Of a DNA stretch of 64,000 bases, positions 12,388 to 22,982 are shown in pieces. Under the pieces are notes generated by a model, which worked only from the letters and a program-made list of their open reading frames with translations, made no database searches and was not told the origin of the DNA. Source of the stretch: Papilionanthe hookeriana x Papilionanthe teres (Eukaryota; Streptophyta; Magnoliopsida; Asparagales; Orchidaceae); NCBI GenBank assembly GCA_022702705.1, contig CM040424.1, positions 78,433,452-78,497,451 on the forward strand, written 5' to 3'. Numbering within the stretch: position 1 is the stretch's first letter; every line of letters starts with the position of its first letter. Both the position numbers and the translations under genes were made by a program.

Positions 12388-12830
12388 GGCCAAAAAGATC
12401 GGTCAAGAAAAAGTGGAGCTCTTTAACTAGCCCTAAGAGGCTGTTTGGTAGCAGGATTTAACCTGAATCCTACCAAACAACAAAAATGATAATAAATCCG
12501 TTGCCAGACAGCCCCTAAATCCCCATTCCACTGCCGGACTTAATAAACCTTGTTGAAAGGTGGAATTATGAAATTTAGACAAATTGAAGCGCGCAAAGGC
12601 GTGTGGGAGGAAAAACAAAGTTACCTTCGCGATGTCTCGCGCAGGAACAGAGCATAAGCGGGAGAAAGAATGGAGTTTCGGCGTTCTTCTTCTTCGAACA
12701 CGGCCAACCCGTCGTTTCCTAGCACCAGTCGCGGCTGTCTGCGAGGATTTCGGACTGGAGGGAGGAAGGAGAAGCCACGGGAGCGACAGAGTTGATAGGT
12801 TATTCTTAGGTTAATTTGGGGCTAGTGGGC
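12388..12830 (-). promoter_or_regulatory. Bystin 5' leader and promoter region
   Basis: Sequence directly upstream of the bystin ATG. It is moderately GC-rich in its distal half (12580-12790) and interrupted by a 79-bp MITE. I see no convincing TATA box at the expected place. The short plus-strand open frame here matches no family I know. Confidence 0.35.
12437..12515. mobile_element. 79-bp MITE with TAA duplication in the bystin leader
   Basis: Flanked by TAA at 12434-12436 and 12516-12518. The inner ends are inverted: ggctgtttggtagcaggatt on the left, and the right end reversed reads ggggctgtctggcaacggat. The size and TAA target fit a very small Tourist/PIF-type derivative. Confidence 0.6.
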
Positions 12831-13114
12831 TCTAAAAATTTAAAATAATACATAAATGTGATGTAAAACAATGAAGAAATAATGTATTGTTTTCTATATT
12901 TTTTTTTGAAGATGTTTGTCTTGTTATAAAATCAATTGTTGAGAATTTTAGGGCAAAAAAAAATACGAATCAACATAAATTCAAAAAAAAAATATAGAGA
13001 TTTAACGAGGCTCGGCAAAGATGTTTGTGCTCTTGAGAGCATAATTGTGGCTTTCCTTTCAATTTTAAAAACAGATTACATAATACCCCTTAGAATTACA
13101 ATACGCGCGCGCGC

Positions 13115-13153
<39 letters not shown>

Positions 13154-14789
13154 ACCCTGATGGCAATATGTAATTATAAAATTACCTATATACTAATTAG
13201 ATAAATGCTTCTGCTCAATTCTGCTCGTGAGCTCCATTATACTCGTTCTGCTGACTCACTTCATTCCGCTCTAGCATATGTCTCTTATCTAGTATATGAG
13301 TCATACCTAACATAAATGATCAATTGTTTTTTTTAAAATTAGTATAAAAACAATGTGATGGTGGTGGAGAGACTGCGACGGCGGTCGGTTGGTGGTGGTA
13401 ATGGGCAGGCAGCACAGACTGACGTCGGGGACGACCGTGGCTAATTATAGACGACAACCAACGACCGAGAGACTAACGAGGTGTATCCTCTGCACTTTAT
13501 AATAACATGTGTTTTAAATCAGTCAAATTTTAATTGAGAGCTAAGTTTCAAATATAATGTTATTTCACATTGAATTGTAATTTCTACATTAAGAATGCAA
13601 TGTGAAGATAATGTTGCCGACCAAGGAGCCATAATTGAAGTTAAATTTAAATTATTTAATAGTTTATTAATTGATACATATCCCTTAAATCAATTTTAAT
13701 TTAATTAATATGTATATTGTTAACATAAATTTGATATAGTTTGTGATTAATTAATGAAAATATATATTTTTTTAATATTTTATTAATAAAATAAACGACA
13801 ATTAAACATTGATTAATTTATTAAAATGATTAATCAAAACTTGATTAATGAATATTAAAATACTATTTTATTAAACTAGTTAATTAATTTTTTAACAACA
13901 AATAATGTATTTAATGAAAACTTACATAATCATTAAAATTTTTAAAAATAATAAAAAGTTAATTTAGTTTATTAGATCACTGCCACCGATTATCGCTATT
14001 AATGTTAAATTGGATCACTGTTGTCTGGCTAACAGCCGCCACCATCAGTGATAATGAACTTAGACCATTGCCGCTGATTTTTCATCATCACAGTCGACCC
14101 GACGTCTCTTACCCTATATTTTATGCCACACCTCTATTGAAAGTCATGTCAATTTATTCAAATATTATAATACTCTATTATGTGTTCATGTGCACATAAA
14201 AACTTATAAAATGTATCTAAATATTGAAATCATTTCAACTAATTAAACTTTGTGATTCTCTTATTTTTCGTGTTTTCCCAAAAAACACTTATAGTTACTC
14301 CTCTATCAGCATCTTTTATGTGTGCTTGTGTTAGATTGTCGTACAATTATAAGACATTAATATATATAATATTGAAGTAATTCTCAAATATCAAAGTTAT
14401 GATATAACCAATGATCAAGCTACCAACTCAAGAATCAAACTAAACCAACAAAAAAATATTTAATGAGTTCAGTACCATCCAAAAAATTCATGTATACCCT
14501 TGAGTTTGGATATTATTGTTAAAAAAATGCTCTTAGTTAATATTAAGAGGAATATTCAATATATATATATATATTCTAAGGAAATTTGAGGGATATTATA
14601 TTATTATAATTGTTCATAAACTTAAACTGTATATTTTGTTTGGCACAGTAGTTTCATGTATCATTCATATTAAATGCATATTCGCATACAAATACATTTT
14701 CCAGCATGCCTATAGTCTTGCACGTTCGACATAGGCCTACTAGGCTCAATGATAATCCACATACAGTGCCAATCATTCGAAATAGAAAA
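12831..14789. other. AT-rich intergenic stretch
   Basis: No gene seen. Near 12940-13070 (gagaattttagggc, then agatttaacgaggctcgg) there is a short segment of the kind common in plant LTR retrotransposon ends. A compound (CG)n(TG)n(TA)n microsatellite lies at 13104-13153. Two slightly GC-richer islands (about 13370-13480 and 13980-14110) have no recognisable content. Confidence 0.5.
13104..13153. repeat. Compound (CG)n(TG)n(TA)n microsatellite
   Basis: Consecutive runs of CG, TG and TA dinucleotides without interruption. Confidence 0.95.
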
Positions 14790-14793
14790 TTAA

Positions 14794-15052
14794 GGGTCCG
14801 TTTGGGACAACTTATTTGATGCAGTAGCGTTTTGAAAAAGCACCTGGCCTGTTTGGGTAAATCGCATTATGACAGCTTTTGCGTTTTCAAAACGGTGAAA
14901 ACAGCATTTTCACACCGCACATATCTAGATGAGGTGGGAGCTTTCTGTCTGCGGTCTGGTTTTTCCAAAAAAAAAAATAAAAAATTGTAATAACTACCGC
15001 ACCCAGCTTATTAGCAGATTATTCAATAAGCTGCAACTGCCCCAAACAGACC
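14794..15052. mobile_element. Tourist-like MITE (PIF/Harbinger type), 259 bp
   Basis: Ends are GGGTCCGTTTGGG at the left and CCCCAAACAGACC at the right, inverted and nearly matching. They are flanked by TAA at 14791-14793 and 15053-15055, the target duplication of the PIF/Harbinger superfamily. The interior has no coding capacity. Confidence 0.8.
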
Positions 15053-15165
15053 TAAGTCCGATGGCGCGATCGGATTATCCTCATTCTTCAGATGTCCAAT
15101 CCACAAGGCATGCTAAGGCTTTCGATGAGTTTTTCATAGAAAATAAATTATATTATAAAGAGAGA

Positions 15166-15380
15166 GGCACTAAAAATGATTCCGTCGGGACATCAGGCAC
15201 AAAATTTACGTCCAGAGTCACGCGAGAGTGTGCCACATGGCAAGTGGGCCTCACCCCTCTAAATAATTTACTCAATCAGTGTATTACAGTGAGACCCACT
15301 TACCACGTGATAAGTGGTCACTAGACTCCGGACGCAAATTTACATCTAATGTCCCGATGAAATAATCACCCCACGCACCC
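15166..15380. mobile_element. Foldback (hairpin) MITE, about 215 bp
   Basis: Nearly the whole element folds on itself. The left arm has cgggacatc, aaatttacgtcc, agagtc and aagtgggcctcac. The right arm reversed has cgggacatt, aaatttgcgtcc, ggagtc and aagtgggtctcac, in the same order. The loop lies at about 15255-15290. Target duplication is unclear. Confidence 0.65.
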
Positions 15381-15740
15381 AAAATTCTAATTCCATAGGT
15401 CAAATTTGGACAAGCTAACCCACAAAGTCTCTTTGTTATTTTGTGATATGTCATCTTAGACATACTAATCTGGAGGGCAGTCCACCACTTCAACTCCAAC
15501 TTAGTACAAGGTAATGTAAGCCCGACCGCTCATTTATATACCCTCATTCTACAACAATTCATGAACTATCAGAACAACAAAGAAATTACTTAATAACAAG
15601 ATCAAAACTTTCCTCAACAAATCGCTAAGACATTAGCTACTAGCATTCGACAGAGGCTAATTCAACACTAACTACTAGCGATTGGGCGAATTCGCCCATA
15701 GACAAGATTGTGCTTCACTTAGAAGCTACTTCAGATCCTT
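15381..15740. other. Intergenic sequence left of the array
   Basis: No gene, repeat or known motif recognised. Confidence 0.4.
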
Positions 15741-16605
15741 TTCATGACCACTTTCTCATTGATATATCATATTATGTAATTTTTTAAAACGCTACAAGTT
15801 CAATCAAGCCAAAAAAAAAACATCACAACTTAACAAATACCATAAGATACATCTCGACGCCATCACATATCATTACTCTAATACTTATTTTCATAAATGT
15901 CGTTATGAGACCTCTCTATATAAAGTAAAAATTATTTGCAAATATAAATTTACATATGTAGTGAAAGCTCTGATGCAGTTTTTGCATAATGACTCCAATC
16001 ATTATTTGTCATGTGTATAGTCTAATTCCAACATGTATTAAATTATTTAATTTTTTTTACTCAGATATGTAATGCTATACACGTGAGAGGCAATGCCGTG
16101 AGACTTAGGCTTCGTTTGGCGAGGCTATTTTCGCGCGGTGCGGCCCCGGAGCGCGAAAAGGAGATGTTTGGCGCGCGACTTCGCGGCGGGAGAACGGAGA
16201 AGCCGGCGAAAAGCGGACCGCGGGATAAACCCCGCGGCCCCAGCTTTCGCATGCGAAATTGCCCCTGGTGCCCTCACGCGGTTCTATCCTTCCCGCTCGC
16301 TCCTTCTTCTTCCCGCGCGACGTTTACTTCTTCTTCACCGCGCAACGTCCAGGAAGCCTTCATACGCCTTCTCGCCCTCTTGGTCGCTGTTACCGTGCCC
16401 CGTGCCTGCGTATCGCGAAGTCGCCCCCTGCCCCAGCATTTGATGAATCTTCTGCTCTAACTTCTCGTCTCGCTTCCCAGCCCTACCGCTGTTGCCGATC
16501 GTCTCGCGAAGCCTCCTGACCCCCGCGCTTCATTCTTCCAACGTCGCTAAAAGGTAATATGAATCTCCCTCACTCGTTATTCCCCCTGTGCTGCTTCTTC
16601 ACCCG

Positions 16606-16639
16606 CCCCCTGCCCCCTGCCCCCTGCCCCCTGCCCCTT
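16606..16639. repeat. CCCCCTG minisatellite (period 7)
   Basis: About five direct repeats of CCCCCTG inside the PIF element, just after its GC-rich leader. Confidence 0.85.
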
Positions 16640-17401
16640 GTTTACAGAATGTTGTAGCTGTAGATTCTGGTAATGGAGATTAGCACAGTTTAATCACTGA
16701 ATGTTGTAGCTGAAGGGCTGCAAGATATTTGGATCATACTTGTTTATTTCATGCGGATAAATCACTACATAGTTATGATATACCTCATTTACACTAATTC
16801 TTACCATCTATATTCTATCATTCTACTAAGATATTACTTCTGGGAGCAAATAAATAGGTAATGCAGAATTAATCACGCTTTAAGATGGATACTTGATAAA
16901 ATTAGAAAGAACATATGTTGGCTGTTGTGATGCTTTCTGTCATCATGCCTGCTGTTTTCTTTGGCTAGAAGTTGCCTTCTCTTCTCTGGAAACACTCCAA
17001 TCTAATAGTCTGATGTACATTTTCACAAATTACCTGAGGGGATTTCAAAAGCTGCGGTTCAATTTTAGATCTTATGATATTTTTTTCTGTTTTGAATAAA
17101 TAAGCACTGCACTTGGTTCTCTTATTTTGTGGAAAGGTTGATCTTATTTGATAAAAAGCTTTAGAATGGTACAAGAGGTTTGCTCATTTGTGATTACTGT
17201 TTTAAAACTATACAGTTGAATAGTTTTCTATTCAACAGTACCCTCCTGGAGTCCTTCATACTCTTTTCCAAAAATGTATTGTGCAGATTGCCCACCTTGT
17301 GATTATTATGTATTGTCGCTCTAACTTGTTTGATAATAGATAAATTTCACGTTTATGAGGTAGTGTAAGTACATTGCTTCATCCTATAATGAGCAAACAG
17401 C

Positions 17402-17572
17402 CCGCCCAATTCGCTTTTATTTACATATTTAACACCTGAGCTTTACTTCTTACACATAAAAAAATGCCACTAGTTTTACTTCAAAAAGTTGAAAATGTGG
17501 CGTATATGTAAAAATTGAAGTTTAGGTTTTAGATAGGTAAATTCATAAGAATTAAGTGGTATGTATGTAAAT
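17402..17572. mobile_element. Foldback MITE, family M1 copy c, nested in PIF element
   Basis: Shares tatatgtaaaaattgaagtt and the end gtggtatgtatgtaaat with 9831-10056 and 11206-11437. The left end is degraded. Confidence 0.55.
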
Positions 17573-17997
17573 CTTGCTTTTTTTTTGGAATAATCTTATA
17601 ATCAACCCACAATGCATTGCACCTGCCCTTTTTTTCCTCAAATTCAATCAATTAATTGGACTTCATGTACCTTTCTTTCAGTAAATGTTCTAACTGATTC
17701 ACTGTTCGGTACTGTAGGTTGTTACCCCTTTTTTTCTGAAACAATTGTTCATAATCGTTTTCGAAGCACTGTCACTAAACAGATAGAATTACCATGCTAG
17801 CAATGAGCTATCTTCACAGTACTGCTTCATAGTATGATATGAAGAATTGAAAAGTAGTCTACAGCTGCGCCAAACAGAGCCTTAATACTACACTCTCTCA
17901 TGCAACTGTCCACGAGCATGCGAAATAGCATGATTGAGTCCACGTCGTTGTCTGCAATTGTGGACGACGTGACTGTTCTTAACTTAGAGACTAATGT

Positions 17998-18000
<3 letters not shown>

Positions 18001-18085
<85 letters not shown>
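18001..18085. repeat. (TA)n microsatellite, unit 1 chitinase upstream
   Basis: Long uninterrupted TA run, absent at the matching place in units 2 and 3. It marks the boundary between diverged and near-identical sequence of unit 1. Confidence 0.95.
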
Positions 18086-18089
<4 letters not shown>

Positions 18090-18378
18090 TCACTACGTAC
18101 GCTTGTGTTTATATATATTTATCCCTCGCTCTACTCATCCATATTTAGTTCAAAAAATCAAAATCAAAATTAATAAGCACATCTAACCCCAAATATAATA
18201 AATAATCAAGTAACTAATAATTAAAATAATCAGCACTAGCAGAGAAAATGAAAACCAACGTAATGGGGGCGGCAAGATCTGCTCCATCAATTTACTAATT
18301 CAGAAAGCAGATGCACGCAGAGTTCATCGTCCCCCCCAATTCTTATCAGCAGATTGAATCACTCTCTCCCGCTCTCTC

Positions 18379-18388
18379 TATATAAATA
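18379..18388 (+). promoter_or_regulatory. TATA box of chitinase copy 1
   Basis: TATATAAATA after a CT-rich stretch, 76 nt before the ATG; transcription would start near 18410. Confidence 0.65.
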
Positions 18389-18463
18389 TAAATGGCCAGC
18401 TTGAATTGCAGTTCACAATAACAGGAAAAACAACAACCGAAGCGCCCGACTTCACAAAAGAAA

Positions 18464-19375
18464 ATGAAGCCATTTTTCTACCTCCTGCTAATCACCAGCG
18501 CCCTTTTCGCCGCCTCCCATGCCGGCGACATAGCCGTCTACTGGGGTCAATCCGACGACGAAGGATCCCTCTCCGAAGCCTGCTCCACTAAAAACTACGC
18601 CTTTGCCATCATCTCCTTCCTCTGCGTCTTCGGCAACGGCCAGACACCCGTTCTCAACCTCGCCGGCCACTGCGACCCCTCCTCCGGCGGCTGCACCGGC
18701 CTATCCAACGACATCCACTCCTGCCAATCCAAGGGAGTGAAAGTTCTCCTCTCCATTGGCGGCGGCGCTGGATCCTACCTTCTCACCTCCCAACACGACG
18801 CTCGCCAGGTGGCTGACTATATCTGGAACAACTACTTAGGCGGCCACTCCTCGTCCAGACCGCTCGGCAACGCGGTGCTGGACGGAGTGGACTTCGACAT
18901 TGAGGGAGGCAGCCCGGACCACTACGACGACCTCGCCAAATACCTTTCCTCCTACAGCAAACAGGGGAAAAAGGTGCACCTAACGGCGGCGCCGCAATGC
19001 CCTTATCCGGATGCATGGGTTGGCAAAGCGCTCGACACAGGTCTCTTTGACTACGTTTGGGTTCAGTTCTACAACAACCCCCCTTGTCAGTTTTCGGAAA
19101 ATCATCCAAAAAATCTCGACGATGCTTGGAACCAGTGGACGAAGGGGATTCACGCGAAGCAGTTCTTTTTGGGCTTGCCGGCGGCGCCCGATGCCGCCGG
19201 AAGCGGGTTCATTCGGCCGCATGAGCTGACATCTCAGGTGCTTCCGACACTGAAGGCGTCGAGCAACTACGGTGGGGTGATGCTGTGGTCAAGGTATTAT
19301 GATATGAAGACCGTGCACATGCCGCGCCATTCGTTCCTCCGTTTGAGATCGTACATACATACCCACAAAATATAA
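18464..19375 (+). CDS. Class III chitinase (GH18), copy 1
   Basis: Secreted endochitinase/lysozyme-type enzyme that cleaves chitin (and possibly peptidoglycan) in defence or storage. It is intronless and 303 residues long. The signal peptide is residues 1-20 (cut SHA/GDIAVYWGQ). The GH18 catalytic block LDGVDFDIEGG gives Asp143, Asp145 and the acid/base Glu147; Tyr203 lies in VQFYNN. Mature numbering matches hevamine: D125, E127, Y183. Six cysteines fall at the hevamine disulfide positions (C40-C87, C70-C77, C179-C208). The start follows an AAAATG context after the TATA box. Oddity: after DMKT one extra base in GTGCACATG shifts the frame, replacing the family ending GYS..IRSSV (seen in copies 2 and 3) by 19 unrelated residues. 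Catalysis could survive, but the base may be a sequence error. It is the only copy open across the whole catalytic barrel. Confidence 0.9.
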   Translation: MKPFFYLLLITSALFAASHAGDIAVYWGQSDDEGSLSEACSTKNYAFAIISFLCVFGNGQTPVLNLAGHCDPSSGGCTGLSNDIHSCQSKGVKVLLSIGGGAGSYLLTSQHDARQVADYIWNNYLGGHSSSRPLGNAVLDGVDFDIEGGSPDHYDDLAKYLSSYSKQGKKVHLTAAPQCPYPDAWVGKALDTGLFDYVWVQFYNNPPCQFSENHPKNLDDAWNQWTKGIHAKQFFLGLPAAPDAAGSGFIRPHELTSQVLPTLKASSNYGGVMLWSRYYDMKTVHMPRHSFLRLRSYIHTHKI

Positions 19376-20083
19376 AGTATTTGCAATGTTTGTGTATGGT
19401 TTGCTTGTGAATGTTCTCTTTTATCTCGAAAAAATATTACATCTCGAGTTAAGTCTGAACAACGGACGCGATATATTAGGAGCAGACGGGAAAAAAAGTT
19501 CTTGTGTATCACATCTGTTGTCCGGACGTCGCTTGTATCAGGACTATGGACTTAATATTTACTCTTTTCTCTCAAGGGTGACATGTATATGGATTAGTTA
19601 GTGTGTGAAGGGTCAGAATGTATTTTATTATTGTATATTATTATATGCATGTTATATAATAGTGTACAGTAATGTTATATATATAGAGTCTGGATACAAT
19701 ATTCTCTTATTTTGCTGCTTCAGTGCTTGCTTCCATCGTGCTTGACACAATTTGGAATATGTATAAAATTGATTTGCTTTAGATGTTTTAATTCTTTTAT
19801 GAGATACTCACCTGTAGCTTCAACAAATGATAATATTCTTAATCACGCAAACACATTAGAAAAACCAGAACTTACAAAAAGTAAGGCAAAATTAAAATAT
19901 TGAAGGGTTTGGAACTTTTATATCATCAAGAAAAATTATAAAATATTATAAATATAATGATTAAATTAAAATATATTTAATATTAAATTATTATTAAGTA
20001 TTTATGTTTATAATTCATTGATTTTTCCCGTTACTATTAAAAAAAGATTCTGTTGTGACAACCTCAATGTGCAACTTACACAT
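19376..20083 (+). other. Chitinase copy 1 3' flank
   Basis: 3' untranslated and downstream sequence, AT-rich, nearly identical in units 2 and 3. No further gene seen. Confidence 0.5.
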
Positions 20084-21410
20084 TGTTATGAAAAAAATAA
20101 TGAAAAGAGATACAAGTTGTGGCATATATAAGAAATAGAACGATCGATGACGAAGCGAAAAATAAGAACAAGAGAATTCACACAATAAAGAAACACACAG
20201 ATTTACGTCGTTCGACAAATTGTTTGTGTTTACAAAGTTGCAGAGAATTTTAATTCTTGGGGAATTTACACTGTCGGTCATGTCACTTACAGGAAAGCGG
20301 TATCTCTTTTCTCTTTTTCACTTCTCCTCGATATCCACACATAAGAAGAAGAAGAAAAAAAACGGGGGAAACACCTTAATTCACGGACAAGAGAAAACCA
20401 ATTTCTCTTTTGCCACATGCCACCAAGAAAGAACCCGCCAAAGCCACGACAAGAAAAGGGAACACCAAGCGAAGCACCGTACTTGCAATTCCCTCTGCCT
20501 TAGACACCTGCGATACTTTTCACGCCAAAAGAAAAAGTGAGGGGGAGAGTAGTCACCTTTTTCCTTTTTAATTTATACATAATTCGTAACTCTTTTTGCA
20601 TCAATTGAAAGATGGTGGGAGTGATTATTTGAGAAGATGTGTGACTCTCCAAAGCTAACAAACGATTAATTGTTGTCTTAATTACTTGTAAATCGGGCTT
20701 CACATACTTAACAAATCTCTCACTTAAAGACTGGTACACAGGTTACAACGTTTTTCTTCCTCCAACTTATTTCATCCACTGGCGGCATCGTCCTTTCCTT
20801 CAAATGTAATATCATTCATCTCTGCAACTCAAAGCCTCAGTCTTCATGTCAGAAGGCCAGCTGAAATCGAGCACAACTTCAACTTCTCAAGAGTAACACC
20901 CTCAGACGACATATCAACATCAACATAGACTTATACATTTAAGTTTTTTCTTGAGTTACTCATGTATCGACTTACTAACTCCCACAACAAGGCAATATCA
21001 TGTATCTGCTGAAAGTCTTTTCAACAAGTCTAGCCTTGTACCTCTTACTGCCATGTTGCTCAGTTTTCACCCGGTACATCCACTTGTTGTGTAATGTCTT
21101 CTTCCTCAGTGAAAGATCCGTCGGCTCCATGTTCGATTTTCGACGGATAATCCATCTCATCATTCATGGCAAGCTCTCACTTGCTCGAAATTTTATCTTG
21201 CAATATTTCTCTATAACTTTGAGGTTCTTCACCATCTGCCAACAGAATATAGTTAAAGTTGGAGAGTAATGCTGTGGAGAACGTCTAGTTTTTTCTAACC
21301 TGCGAACTACAACTATAGGGGTGGACAACTCGGAAACTGACTGCGGAACAATAGGAATGGGTGCCCCAGACTCACTCTCCTTGTCACTTGCATCTCTGCC
21401 CTACTATATG
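20084..21410 (-). mobile_element. Ty1/copia remnant, unit 1 (3' LTR, PPT, pol fragment)
   Basis: On the minus strand: a pol fragment at about 21410-20960 (degenerate start of the reverse transcriptase; HNKWMYRVKTE and RYKARLVEK readable), then a purine tract GGAGGAAGAAAAACG at about 20762-20748, then an LTR-like segment 20747-20084 starting TGTAACC and ending ATAACA. Most of RT, RNase H and the 5' LTR are missing. Not functional. Units 2 and 3 carry the same remnant. Confidence 0.65.
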
Positions 21411-21439
21411 ACCTCTAGTAGATCATCAAACCTTATTGT

Positions 21440-22811
21440 AGGCCATTAAAGAGTTTCTTCGTTGGGTTTAATTTAATTTAATATAATATATATGGTTTTA
21501 TAAAATATTATTTTAGTTTGAAAAATATGAAATCAAATTGATTTCATATATGTGATAGTTTAAATAAACGAGCACAATATTACAAGTTATACATCTATCC
21601 TGAAGAATGAATACATTACTTGGTAATGAGACTCATTTAAATAAACTAAATAATCCAGAACATCCGTTTTAGTCTGCAAACCATTTATGTTGACCACAAG
21701 TTCTCTTATCTAATATAAGAGATTAGATGAAGTTTATATCACCAAGGTTTTTAAAGTTTCGTATAAGGACAAACCCTTATAGTTAATAATATCTTAAATG
21801 ACCGAAGTCATCAAAAAGAAAACTCTTGATATAGATCAGGAAACAATGCTTTCGTGAATTTAAAGGGTAGGATTTTCAAGGTCGAACATAGAAAATATCA
21901 AATACAAAGGTGCAAATGTGAGCAGTTATTGCAGAATCCAATGGAAGAAAGCTAGAAGATGTCACAGATCCTAAGGAGAACCTCGGTGGTTTCCCAGACT
22001 ACCATATAGTTTGACTTTAATTTAAAAAAAATATTTAATATTTCATCACGAAAATTTTTATTATTAAGAATTACATGAGTATAATATCGATCATGCAGAT
22101 AGCCTAGAAGATAAGAGATTTTGTGTCGTACTGAATAACTACCTCAAAGTCCTAATATGAGTTAGAGCTTATATTACATGGTATGCAAAGCTCTAGAAGA
22201 TAAGTTGAGGGTTTATGTCGTGCTTAGATGAACTACCTCGAAGTTTTATGGCTTGTTTTTTATTTCTAAGAATGTTTGTTCTTGTAGATCTCTTTGTTCT
22301 CTCGAAGATGTTCTTCCGCATGCCTCATCGTGTTGCTCATGGTGTTAGCTCCAAGCACCTCATTGTAGCAAGTTTAAGTTTAGAAGTGTCAAATTGAGGT
22401 TGAAAGAAGTATTGCGTTTAGAGTTCAAGTTTTGGCGTAGTTATCACAATTATTTAAATGTCTTATTATGGGGTAATTTAAGTTAATTGGAGCAACACCG
22501 ATTAGGATCTCATGGTACCCTCATTCCGACACAGTTATTTTCTTCTAATTCACTTAGTCTAAATGAATTTACCAAACTTAAATAAATGAATTCAATAATT
22601 TCATCCAGTCCAGGGAAAATCTTGTTAGCAGTCATAGGTTGCCTCATCTGAGGGATTCTCGATCATCTAAAAAGACGTATTAATTTAGTTTCAATTGTCT
22701 TTGTTTTGTTTTTTTTTGTAATTAATTTTAGAGTTGTCTTATTTTTTTGTTGTGTGACTTTTTTTTTTTTGATTTAGCATGCAGGTTGGCATGATTTTTA
22801 GCATTCTCGAG
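21440..22811. repeat. Diverged R1-R2 repeat copy, unit 1
   Basis: Runs parallel to 50,900-52,450: taaacgagcac, gacaaacccttatagttaat versus ggcaagcccctatagttaat, ctacctcgaagt, tccaagcacctcattgtagca, gttgcctcatctgagg. The order of blocks is conserved but identity is much lower than among the three units. The LINE inserted near its right end. Confidence 0.7.
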
Positions 22812-22817
22812 GCCTCT

Positions 22818-22820
<3 letters not shown>

Positions 22821-22903
<83 letters not shown>
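22821..22903. repeat. (TA)n tail of LINE copy 1
   Basis: Uninterrupted TA run of about 82 bp; the matching tails in units 2 and 3 are about 62 and 24 bp. Confidence 0.9.
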
Positions 22904-22907
<4 letters not shown>

Positions 22908-22982
22908 AAGAGCGCATAGCGCTCAATTTTATTGCTCCAATAAAAAATACAAAACCGAGAAAAAGGTCCCAACACACACACA

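Larger units (their letters stand above)
16108..17881. mobile_element. PIF/Harbinger-type DNA transposon, non-autonomous, 1774 bp
   Basis: Terminal inverted repeats GGCTTCGTTTGGCG and (reversed) GGCTCTGTTTGGCG match at 12 of 14 positions and are flanked by TTA at 16105-16107 and 17882-17884. Both features are diagnostic of PIF/Harbinger. The first 450 bp are CpG-rich and read like a gene leader, with a possible splice donor (AAAAG/GTAATATG) near 16551; the rest is AT-rich. No transposase frame is visible. It interrupts the unit-1 chitinase upstream region, absent from units 2 and 3, so it inserted after or independently of the amplification. Confidence 0.85.

Noticed and set aside
12584..12814. 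76-residue plus-strand open frame upstream of bystin
   Set aside because: Lies in the bystin leader/promoter, has no family resemblance and is short.
13370..14110. Two GC-richer islands as possible inverted arms
   Set aside because: Reverse-complement match is weak and not ordered; I could not support an element.
16083..16519. Several overlapping plus-strand frames of 86-125 residues
   Set aside because: They arise from the CpG-rich leader of the PIF element. Three overlapping frames without homology indicate composition, not coding.
18783..19109. Minus-strand frames opposite the chitinase genes
   Set aside because: Shadows of a GC-rich coding strand.
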